From NCBI GenBank assembly GCA_022703425.1, contig JAKLDQ010000006.1:1-36263 (forward strand): DNA of 36,263 nt, read 5' to 3'. Source of the stretch: Patescibacteria group bacterium (GTDB lineage Bacteria; Patescibacteriota; Minisyncoccia; Minisyncoccales; Staskawiczbacteraceae). The notes beneath the pieces were generated by a model. It did not search any database and had not been told where the DNA came from. It saw only the letters and a program-made list of their open reading frames with translations. Below, piece by piece: positions 1 to 6,100 of the stretch. Within the stretch, counting starts at the first letter, position 1, and each line of letters starts with the position of its first letter. The translations under genes were made by a program, and so were the position numbers.

Positions 1-986
1 CCTGCTCCTGGAGCAATATGGACTATTCCCGTGCCTTCTGACTCCGTAACAAGATCTTTATCAAGCAAAACGGTGTGAAAAGTCCTGGGATTTTCAGCTT
101 CTGCCTTTCTAACCCTGGAAAGAGCATCAAAAGCAGCGCGATATTTGGCGCCCTTCAGTTCTTTTCCTTTTATTGTTTTTTCTAAGCTATAATCTGTACC
201 CAGTATTTTTTCGGCAAGTGAAACAAGCAGAATAAGCTCTTCTCCGTCTTTTTTATAAATTCCATATTCCAGGTCCGGGTTTACCGCCAATGCTGAGTTG
301 GCAGGAAGAGTCCAAGGGGTCGTCGTCCAAACAAGAAATTTTTTGCCTTTGAATTTTCCCTCTGTCACAGGAAGCTTAAAGAAAACCGATTTGTGTGTTA
401 TTTCTTTATATTCTTCTGTTAAAATTTCGTGCTGGGAAATTGCCGTTCCGCACCTCGGACACCATGGCACAGAGTCTCTTCCTTTATATAAGTACCCTTC
501 CTGCCAGCACTTTTTAAGGAAATGCCAGATTGCATAATTGTTTTCGTCTGACATCGTAAAATAAGAATTTCCCCAATCCATCCATTGCCCGAGCCTTATT
601 GACTGGTCTCTCTGGATGCCGGAATATTTCAAAACCCTTTCTTTGCACTTTTCAACAAACTTATCGACACCATATGCCTCAATGTCTTTTTTGTTTTTGA
701 AACCAAGCTCCTTTTCAACTTCAACCTCAACCCAAAGCCCCTGGCAGTCAAAACCGTTTTGGTATCTCTCGTCAAATCCCTGCATTGCCTTATATCTCTG
801 AAAGAGATCCTTGTATGTCCTGCCCCAGGCATGATGCACTCCCATAGGATTATTTGCAGTTATCGGGCCATCTAAAAAAGACCAGCGGTCTTTCCCTAGA
901 TTTTTTTCCCTTAATTTTTGGAAAATACTTTTCTCACTCCAAAATTTTAATATCTCGTTTTCTTTTTCAGGAAAATTGTAACTCAT
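1..986 (-). CDS. ileS: Isoleucyl-tRNA synthetase, N-terminal part (runs off the window)
   Basis: Charges tRNA-Ile with isoleucine in the cytoplasm. Only the first 328 codons are present, and the 3' end lies before base 1. The translation starts MSYNFPEKENEILKFW and carries the class I nucleotide-binding region as GPITANNPMGVHHAWGR, a variant HIGH signature that I associate with a subgroup of IleRS. It continues with DCQGLWVEVEVEKELGF and a CP1 region with a zinc-type CPRC motif (VPWCPRCGTAIS), then the editing-domain start (VWTTTPWTLPANS). The TTPWT motif is typical of IleRS editing domains. The ATG lies 12 bases after the argS stop, so the gene is the third member of the UMP kinase-argS-ileS operon. 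No good Shine-Dalgarno sequence is visible. Identity is secure; the subtype is inference. Confidence 0.93.
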   Translation of the reverse strand, partial: MSYNFPEKENEILKFWSEKSIFQKLREKNLGKDRWSFLDGPITANNPMGVHHAWGRTYKDLFQRYKAMQGFDERYQNGFDCQGLWVEVEVEKELGFKNKKDIEAYGVDKFVEKCKERVLKYSGIQRDQSIRLGQWMDWGNSYFTMSDENNYAIWHFLKKCWQEGYLYKGRDSVPWCPRCGTAISQHEILTEEYKEITHKSVFFKLPVTEGKFKGKKFLVWTTTPWTLPANSALAVNPDLEYGIYKKDGEELILLVSLAEKILGTDYSLEKTIKGKELKGAKYRAAFDALSRVRKAEAENPRTFHTVLLDKDLVTESEGTGIVHIAPGA

Positions 987-998
987 AGTTTTGTTAAC

Positions 999-2585
999 TC
1001 ACATTTTTTCGGGAGCTGAGATGCCCATTAAGTCCAAAGTATTTTTTAATACTATTCTCGATGCACAAATCAAACAAAGCCGCGCCTCACTTATTTTTTT
1101 ATCATCTGATATAACCCTACATTTCTCATAGAATTTATGAAAGGCGTCTGAAAGATCTGTCGCATATTGCGGAAGCCTCTGTACCTGATAATCTATTGAA
1201 ACATCTTTCACTATATCCGGCAATTTGAGCATTTCTTTCATTAGCTCGAGCTCCGACGGCTCTGAAAGTAAGTTCAAATTTTTGGATTTTGGATTTCTGG
1301 TTCCGGCTTTTTTAAGGATGCTGTTTATTCGGGCATATGCATACTGCGCTTTAAATACAGGATTTTTTTCTGATTTCTCTTTTGCCAAGTCCATATTAAA
1401 GTTCATGTGTGTGTTTGGACTTATCATTAAAAAGAAAAATCGTGCAATGTCCAATCCAACTTCATCAATAAGTTCATCAAGAGTGTAATATATTCCTGCC
1501 CTTTTTGACATCCTAACTTCTTTCCCTTTTTCAAAAAGCCGGACCATCTGCATAACAATTGCATCAATTTTTTTATTTTCAAATCCCAGCGCAGTTGCCG
1601 CCGCTCTTAGACGCGGAACATATCCGTAATGATCCGCTCCCAAAAACATAATAAGGCGGTCGAACTTCCTTTTGAATTTATTGTTCAAATAAGCAATATC
1701 GGAAGCAAAGTATGTTTTGATTCCATCTGCCCGTATCAAAACCCTGTCTTTATCGTCTTCTAAGTCTTTTGATTTAAACCATACGGCTTTTTCGCTTTCA
1801 TATGTAAAACCGTTCTTTGCGAGCTGGGCGATTGCTTTGTCCACATCATTTTTTTCATAAAGGCTTTTTTCAGAAAACCATACATCAAATTTGATGCCCA
1901 TCTTTTTGACAGCCGGTTTTAGCATCTTCTGCAAAATATATTTTGCCGCTATTTCTCCAACCTTCTCCGGATCATCTCCTTTTATCTCGTCTCTCAACTT
2001 CAAAATGTATTCTCCCTTATAAACCGCCTCGCTGTCGCCGATTACCGAGTGACCAAGCTTTTTAATCTGATTGCCCGTGTCATTGATGTAATACTCCTTT
2101 GTAACGCTGTATCCGGCTTTCTCTAAAACATTTGCGAGCACGTCTCCGCAGAAACCTCCTCTTCCATTGCCCAGCGTCAGGGGACCTGTCGGATTTGCGG
2201 AAATAAACTCAACATTAATTTTTTCCTTTTTTACCGGTTTTAGACTTCCAAATTTATTCTTCTCCTTTAAAATTTTTTCAAGCTGTTTTTTGAGATAATT
2301 TCTTGAAATAAAAAAATTTAAAAATCCATTTACCACCTCAACCTTTTCAATTATTGACTTTTCCTTTTCAATTTCCTGTTTAAGAAAAGTTGCGATTTCA
2401 AAAGGATTTTTCCCGATATTTTTGGCAATTAAAAAAGCTGCGTTGGCTGAATAATCTCCCCTCATTTTCTCTTTCGGCTCTTCGATTAAAATTTCAGAAA
2501 GAGAGATTTTTTCAAACCCCTCTTTATTTTTCACCCTGCCGATTGCGGCTTCAACTATTTTTTCCAGTTCTTGTTTTATTGTCAT
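999..2585 (-). CDS. argS: Arginyl-tRNA synthetase
   Basis: Charges tRNA-Arg with arginine. At 528 residues it is slightly shorter than many ArgRS (about 550-580). Order of parts: an N-terminal ArgRS domain (residues about 1-85), the Rossmann catalytic core beginning FISANPTGPLTLGNGRGG (about 127-144), the KMSKS loop as RMSKRAG, then a C-terminal DALR-type anticodon-binding helical domain. The region where ArgRS usually reads PLHVGHGRG is here PLTLGNGRG, so both histidines of HIGH are replaced (T and N). The other core motifs (YYINDTGNQI, FLGADHYGYVPRL) are intact, so I expect an active enzyme. Its ATG overlaps the last four bases of the UMP kinase gene (ATGA), which implies translational coupling, and ileS follows 12 bases later. 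Confidence 0.96.
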   Translation of the reverse strand: MTIKQELEKIVEAAIGRVKNKEGFEKISLSEILIEEPKEKMRGDYSANAAFLIAKNIGKNPFEIATFLKQEIEKEKSIIEKVEVVNGFLNFFISRNYLKKQLEKILKEKNKFGSLKPVKKEKINVEFISANPTGPLTLGNGRGGFCGDVLANVLEKAGYSVTKEYYINDTGNQIKKLGHSVIGDSEAVYKGEYILKLRDEIKGDDPEKVGEIAAKYILQKMLKPAVKKMGIKFDVWFSEKSLYEKNDVDKAIAQLAKNGFTYESEKAVWFKSKDLEDDKDRVLIRADGIKTYFASDIAYLNNKFKRKFDRLIMFLGADHYGYVPRLRAAATALGFENKKIDAIVMQMVRLFEKGKEVRMSKRAGIYYTLDELIDEVGLDIARFFFLMISPNTHMNFNMDLAKEKSEKNPVFKAQYAYARINSILKKAGTRNPKSKNLNLLSEPSELELMKEMLKLPDIVKDVSIDYQVQRLPQYATDLSDAFHKFYEKCRVISDDKKISEARLCLICASRIVLKNTLDLMGISAPEKM

Positions 2586-3265
2586 TTAATGACTGAGCCA
2601 ATAAACTGCTTGTTGTTTAAAAAATCTTCCAGTCTGTCCAAATGCTTGCCGTTTATTGAAACAACTCTTAATTTTAATTTTTCGGCGATTTTTGTCGCCC
2701 TCGGATCAAAAGGCATTGAAAGTCCGGGAATCCATTTATCACCAACTATTCCTTTAAAACTTTTCCAATCTATTTCTTTCAGCGGTTTTGCATCGGGGGA
2801 CTGTATCGGATTTTTATCGTAAACGTAATCCACGTTTGTTAGATTGATTATAGTATCAATTCCATAAGTCTTAGCTATCAAAACGGAAACATAATCCGTT
2901 GACCATCCGGGCTTGTACCCCGCCCCTATCAAGACACTTTTATTTGCTTTTATTTTTTTCGTGGGATCTGTAATAATTTTCGGATAACAATATCCTGTAA
3001 ATACCTGTCTGACGATTTCAGCATTTAATTTAGTTAAGCTGATACCCATCCAGTCCCTGTCGTTACTTTTTGCTCCGAATTCAAGAAGCGCTTTTTGATA
3101 GACTCTCGCAGTCTTCCCTCCGCCAACTGATACAAAAAACTGCTTTGTATCAAAATACTTCTGCAATGTATGCTTGAAATTCTTTAAAAACCCCAAATCT
3201 ATCTCGTTTGGGACAACAAGCGATCCCCCCAGTGAAATTATTATTGTTTCCTTCTTTGGCTCCAT
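2582..3265 (-). CDS. pyrH: Archaeal-type UMP kinase (amino acid kinase family)
   Basis: Phosphorylates UMP to UDP with ATP in pyrimidine nucleotide synthesis. The 227-residue protein opens with the amino acid kinase phosphate loop (IIISLGGSLVVP), has the second glycine motif SVGGGKTARVYQ, the acceptor-site segment GWSTDYVSVLIA, and the nucleotide-binding stretch NLTNVDYVYDKNP, and ends with MPFDPRATKIAEKLKLRVV. These features and the length fit the short archaeal-type UMP kinase better than the usual bacterial PyrH of about 240 residues. This is judged by eye; a profile search would settle it. It is the first gene of the operon with argS and ileS. Upstream lie 154 non-coding bases shared with the divergent smpB. 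A pyrimidine kinase leading two tRNA synthetases is not an obvious functional pairing. Confidence 0.85.
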   Translation of the reverse strand: MEPKKETIIISLGGSLVVPNEIDLGFLKNFKHTLQKYFDTKQFFVSVGGGKTARVYQKALLEFGAKSNDRDWMGISLTKLNAEIVRQVFTGYCYPKIITDPTKKIKANKSVLIGAGYKPGWSTDYVSVLIAKTYGIDTIINLTNVDYVYDKNPIQSPDAKPLKEIDWKSFKGIVGDKWIPGLSMPFDPRATKIAEKLKLRVVSINGKHLDRLEDFLNNKQFIGSVIK

Positions 3266-3384
3266 TATGATTAAGCTTATCTTATTTTTCTCAAAAATTA
3301 AAGGGGTTCTGGGACAGATTTTTAAAGGCTCAAAGACCTATTGAGAGGTTGGAAATTTTAAATTTACATCATAATTCAATCTTA

Positions 3385-3413
3385 TTGTCAATATATGCAT
3401 AATATGTTATAAT
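3385..3413 (+). promoter_or_regulatory. Promoter of smpB-ssrA
   Basis: TTGTCA at 3385-3390, a 17-base spacer, and a perfect TATAAT at 3408-3413. The -10 box ends only six bases before the smpB ATG at 3420, so the expected start of transcription coincides with the start codon. No SD is possible on such a message; it would be leaderless. Confidence 0.75.
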
Positions 3414-3419
3414 AAGAGT

Positions 3420-3869
3420 ATGAAAGAAGTGCAGATATATTCAGAAAACAGAAAGGCCTACTATGACTATAATGTCCTGGAGAAATTCGAGGCTGGGCTT
3501 GTTTTACTCGGGTTTGAGGTCAAATCTATTAAATCCGGTCATATGAGTTTGGCGGGGTCATACGTGATTTTCAGACAGGGAGAACCTTATTTGATAGGCT
3601 CAAAAGTTGCCCCATACCAGCCCAATAACACGCCCGAAGGATATATTCAGGAAAGAGAGAGAAAACTGCTTTTGAGCAAAAAAGAGATAAATTATCTGTC
3701 TGGGAGGTCGAGCGAGAAGGGTTTTTCGCTTGTGCCCTTGAAAATTTATGAGAAAAGTGGTAGGATAAAGCTTGAATTTGGCTTAGCCAAAGGAACAAAA
3801 AAATACGACAAAAAAGAGAAAATAAAGAAAAGAGACATAGAGAGAGAAATACAAAGAGAGCTGAGTTAA
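3420..3869 (+). CDS. smpB: SsrA-binding protein SmpB
   Basis: Binds tmRNA and brings it to ribosomes stalled on broken messages (trans-translation). The 149 residues match the usual SmpB length of 145-160. Visible family features: the N-terminal strand SENRKAYYDYNVLEKFEAGLVLLGFEVKS (given here as the span of residues 8-36), the segment YNVLEKFEAGLVL, the GSYVIF strand, the HEPYL-like region as GEPYL, and the basic C-terminal tail (KKYDKKEKIKKRDIEREIQR) that normally enters the mRNA channel. The promoter's -10 box is six bases upstream, so the message is probably leaderless. The stop codon is two bases before the 5' end of tmRNA, so protein and RNA partner are almost certainly transcribed together. 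Confidence 0.97.
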   Translation: MKEVQIYSENRKAYYDYNVLEKFEAGLVLLGFEVKSIKSGHMSLAGSYVIFRQGEPYLIGSKVAPYQPNNTPEGYIQERERKLLLSKKEINYLSGRSSEKGFSLVPLKIYEKSGRIKLEFGLAKGTKKYDKKEKIKKRDIEREIQRELS

Positions 3870-3871
3870 AT

Positions 3872-4223
3872 GGGAGCGTAAGCTTCGACAGGTGTTCTTT
3901 TTAAAAATATGCAAATTCAGTTTTCTAGAACCTGGTTAAACTTCTAGAAAAAACATAATTGCCAATTTATTCAATAGGCAACCAGCATTAGCTTTAGCTT
4001 AATGCTGCATTCTTACTGTTGATTCCTGATAAACAGAAAAAGAGTGTTATATCATCAGGATAGATAATTCTTTTGCTTCAAAGGAATTATTAAAAATTCC
4101 GAAGACCGGATATAAAAATTTTGTTCACCTTCTATTTTATATCTTAAATTCCAAGGTAAACTAAATTTGTAGAAATATTTTTAAAAAACATTTGGACGCG
4201 AGTTCAATCTCGCCGCTTCCACC
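3872..4223 (+). ncRNA. ssrA: tmRNA (transfer-messenger RNA)
   Basis: One-piece tmRNA. The 5' end GGGAGC pairs with GCTTCC (4215-4220), and the T-arm is GCGAG-TTCAATC-CTCGC near 4199-4213. The 3' sequence reads ACCC, so a full CCA is not encoded and must be added. The tag frame is best read from GCC at 3961: ANLFNRQPALALA followed by TAA at 4000-4002, with the expected hydrophobic ALALA end. The stop codon sits in a hairpin (GCATTA with TAATGC). Just before the tag a perfect 10-bp stem (3921-3930 with 3942-3951) takes the place of the first pseudoknot region. Downstream stems include TCCTGAT with ATCAGGA and GATATAAAA with TTTTATATC. The exact first tag residue is inference; the end is clear. 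Confidence 0.95.
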
Positions 4224-4224
4224 C

Positions 4225-4280
4225 GTTCGACTCGCTGCTGCTCGCTCAGGGCGAGTCACTTCGACTCCGCTCAGGGCGGA
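4225..4280. repeat. Two tandem GC-rich REP-like hairpin units
   Basis: Directly after tmRNA come two related units: GTTCGACTCGCTG...CTCGCTCAGGGCGAGTC (4225-4257) and CTTCGACTCCGCTCAGGGCGGA (4259-4280, shown as motif). The first forms a perfect 7-bp stem, GACTCGC (4229-4235) with GCGAGTC (4251-4257). The second forms CCGC with GCGG around the same TCAGG loop. Both share TTCGACTC and GCTCAGGGCG. They stand out as GC-rich in an AT-rich region. They could help end or process the tmRNA transcript, or be copies of a dispersed repetitive extragenic palindrome. No U-tract follows, so a standard terminator is unlikely. Confidence 0.65.
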
Positions 4281-4297
4281 TAAATAAATTAAAAAAT

Positions 4298-4801
4298 TTG
4301 GATAAAGTATTAGTAAACAATTACATAAGGGCAAAAGAAGTGAGGGTCATAGACAATGAAGGCAAACAGCTTGGCGTAATGAATATTTTTGATGCAATTG
4401 ATCTGGCAAAATCAAGAGGCCTGGATCTGATTCAGGTAACTGAAAAAGTTGACCCGCCTGTCTGCAGAATTGCAGATTACGGAAAATATCTTTATTCTCA
4501 GCAGAAAAAAGAAAAGAAAATAAAAACACAGGGAGGAGAATTAAAAGAAATCCGGCTAGGTTTTAACATTTCTCCGCACGATATAGAAACAAAAGCAAAA
4601 CAGGCAGAAAAATTTCTGAAAGCCGGGGATAAAGTGAAAGTAAGCATGGTATTGCGCGGAAGAGAAAAAGCATTGGGAGACTACGCGAAAAACAAAACAT
4701 TATCCTTTTTGGAAGAAGTAGACAAAATAATTTCAATAAAGGTTGAAAGAGAGTTAAAAAGAGAGCCCAAGGGGTTCACAATAATAGTATCAAAACAATA
4801 G
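4298..4801 (+). CDS. infC: Translation initiation factor IF-3
   Basis: Binds the 30S subunit, prevents premature 50S joining and checks start codon and initiator tRNA. The 167 residues cover the N-terminal domain (VNNYIRAKEVRVIDNEGKQL at about 6-25, then DLIQVTEKVDPPVCRIADYGKY shown as the PPVCRIADYGKY motif near 53-64), a basic linker, and the C-terminal domain (KEIRLGFNISPHDIETK, FLKAGDKVKV, and RGREKAL near the middle). The reading frame begins at TTG (4298); there is no in-frame ATG before the conserved NNYIRAKE. Rare start codons are a known hallmark of infC and allow self-regulation, but the usual one is ATT, not TTG. The rpmI and rplT genes follow in the standard order. Confidence 0.96.
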   Translation: MDKVLVNNYIRAKEVRVIDNEGKQLGVMNIFDAIDLAKSRGLDLIQVTEKVDPPVCRIADYGKYLYSQQKKEKKIKTQGGELKEIRLGFNISPHDIETKAKQAEKFLKAGDKVKVSMVLRGREKALGDYAKNKTLSFLEEVDKIISIKVERELKREPKGFTIIVSKQ

Positions 4802-4808
4802 ATCTAAC

Positions 4809-4997
4809 ATGAACAAGACAAAAAAAGCATTGGTAAAAAGATTTAAAGTTACCAAGAACGGAAAAATCCTCAGGAGGCTTTCTGGTCAAAATCATTTTCA
4901 GGCAAAAAAGTCGGGTGCCAGAAAAAGAAAGGGCCGCAAGTGGGTTCAGGTTTCAAAGTCGGAAACCAAGAAGATTAAACAGTATTTACATATTTAG
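4809..4997 (+). CDS. rpmI: 50S ribosomal protein L35
   Basis: Small basic protein of the large ribosomal subunit. The 62 residues match the family length (about 64). Recognisable features are the KTKKALVKRFKVTKNGKILRR start (residues 3-23), the QNHFQAKKSGARKRKGRK centre and a C-terminal KKIKQYL. It lies seven bases after infC and 19 bases before rplT, the canonical infC-rpmI-rplT cluster. In other bacteria this operon is controlled by L20 binding its leader or the rpmI region. I cannot see a clear L20 mimic here. Confidence 0.96.
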   Translation: MNKTKKALVKRFKVTKNGKILRRLSGQNHFQAKKSGARKRKGRKWVQVSKSETKKIKQYLHI

Positions 4998-5016
4998 AAG
5001 TTTATTTTGAACTGAC

Positions 5017-5367
5017 ATGTCAAGAGTAAAAAGAGGAACAACAGCCAACAAACGCAGAAAAAACATGCTAAAGCATGCGAAGGGTTTTCAGTGGGGAAGA
5101 AAATCCAAATATAAGCTTGCAAAAGACGCACTGAGGCATGCGTGGACTTATGCTTTCAGAGACAGGAAAGCAAAGAAAAGAAGTTTCAGACAGCTTTGGC
5201 AGCTTCAGATTAATTCCCAGGCAAGAGAAAACGGAATAACTTACAGCAGGTTTATACACGCCCTAAAAGAAAACAAAATTGAAATCGACAGAAAGGTCCT
5301 TTCACAGATGGCGAGCAAACATCCGGAAATCTTTAAGAAAATTGTCGAAACAGCTAAAGCAAAATAA
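5017..5367 (+). CDS. rplT: 50S ribosomal protein L20
   Basis: Assembly-initiator protein of the large subunit that binds 23S rRNA early. It has 116 residues, the usual length. The long basic N-terminal helix is clear (MSRVKRGTTANKRRKNMLK, then HAKGFQWGRKSKYKLAK), followed by AWTYAFRDRKAKKRSFRQLW and the globular C-terminal domain (INSQARENGITYSRFIHALK, DRKVLSQMASKHPEIF). It is the last gene of the infC operon, and a strong hairpin terminator starts 11 bases after the stop codon. Confidence 0.97.
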   Translation: MSRVKRGTTANKRRKNMLKHAKGFQWGRKSKYKLAKDALRHAWTYAFRDRKAKKRSFRQLWQLQINSQARENGITYSRFIHALKENKIEIDRKVLSQMASKHPEIFKKIVETAKAK

Positions 5368-5378
5368 GTGCAATTAAA

Positions 5379-5404
5379 AACTCCGGCAAGTGCCGGAGTT
5401 TTTT
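5379..5404. terminator. Bidirectional terminator between rplT and ogt
   Basis: Perfect 10-bp stem AACTCCGGCA (5379-5388) with TGCCGGAGTT (5391-5400), a two-base loop, and T-runs on both sides. It ends the rplT operon on plus and the MFS-polX-nudix-ogt operon on minus. Confidence 0.9.
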
Positions 5405-5405
5405 G

Positions 5406-5672
5406 TTATATTGTTGCGCCGCTTCCCCAGCCCTCTTTTTTCAAGATTTTTATTTTTTCTTCGGAGCCTCTGTTATAACCACCCGTTTTCCCATCGCTTC
5501 TTATAACCCTGTGGCAGGGTATTTCAGGATTATGGTTTTTATTCAAAGCATTGCCCACCGCCCTGAATGCTTTCGGCCTGCCCGCCATCTCTGCAACTTG
5601 TTTATAAGTCAAAACAGTTCCCTCGGGAATTTTTTTTACAATATCAAATATTTTTTTCCGAAATGAAATCAT
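5406..5672 (-). CDS. ogt: Minimal O6-alkylguanine-DNA alkyltransferase
   Basis: Predicted to remove alkyl groups from O6-guanine by transfer to its own cysteine (a suicide repair protein). Only 88 residues are present, corresponding to the DNA-binding, catalytic C-terminal domain; the N-terminal domain of Ada/Ogt proteins is absent. The active-site motif is intact as IPCHRVI, with Cys53, so this is not a Cys-less alkyltransferase-like (ATL) protein. The recognition helix GRPKAFRAVGNALNKN and the downstream GKTGGYNRG segment also fit. The start overlaps the end of the Nudix gene by 29 bases, so the two are probably co-translated. It is the last gene of a repair-flavoured operon. Confidence 0.9.
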   Translation of the reverse strand: MISFRKKIFDIVKKIPEGTVLTYKQVAEMAGRPKAFRAVGNALNKNHNPEIPCHRVIRSDGKTGGYNRGSEEKIKILKKEGWGSGATI

Positions 5673-6096
5673 TAACTTTCTTCAAAAGCAATTTTGAATT
5701 TTTATAAGTAATCTTTTTAAAAGCTTCTTCAAAGGGAAGCCAGACAAAACCAATGTGCTCAGAAGAAATTTTTACATCTTTTTCTTCTGTTTTCGCAACA
5801 TAAAAAACAACAAGCTTGAACACCCATGGCGCTTTCTTCTTCTCCTCGGGCGACAAACCATATCCTTTTCTGAAAAAATATTTTATATATTCTTTAAAGC
5901 CAGGGATAATTTTTATGCTTTCGATTCCTGTTTCTTCTAGAACTTCTCTTTTAATCGTTTCTTCCTCAGTCTCGTTTTTTTCAATATGGCCTTTTGGAAA
6001 CTCCCAGTGGCCAGAATGATAATGTAAAAGAAGATAGTATCTTTTACCATCTTCTTTCCTATATATTACTGCGCCTGCTGATTTTTCTTTGGGCAT
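5644..6096 (-). CDS. Nudix hydrolase, diadenosine tetraphosphatase-like
   Basis: A 150-residue Nudix protein that should cleave a nucleoside diphosphate linked to another group. The complete Nudix box runs from about residue 36 to 58: G, five residues, E, seven residues, then REVLEETGI. The surroundings (KSAGAVIYR, HWEFPKGHIE, and FYVAKTEE followed by HIGFVWLPFEEA) resemble the asymmetric Ap4A hydrolase/MutT-like branch. The substrate cannot be fixed from sequence. It starts four bases after the polX stop and overlaps ogt, in an operon with two repair enzymes. That fits a role in cleaning oxidised or signalling nucleotides, but this is inference from position. Confidence 0.88.
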   Translation of the reverse strand: MPKEKSAGAVIYRKEDGKRYYLLLHYHSGHWEFPKGHIEKNETEEETIKREVLEETGIESIKIIPGFKEYIKYFFRKGYGLSPEEKKKAPWVFKLVVFYVAKTEEKDVKISSEHIGFVWLPFEEAFKKITYKNSKLLLKKVNDFISEKNI

Positions 6097-6100
6097 ATTA

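Noticed and set aside
3266-3384. A regulatory element between pyrH and smpB
   Set aside because: I see no convincing stem or repeat there beyond the smpB promoter.
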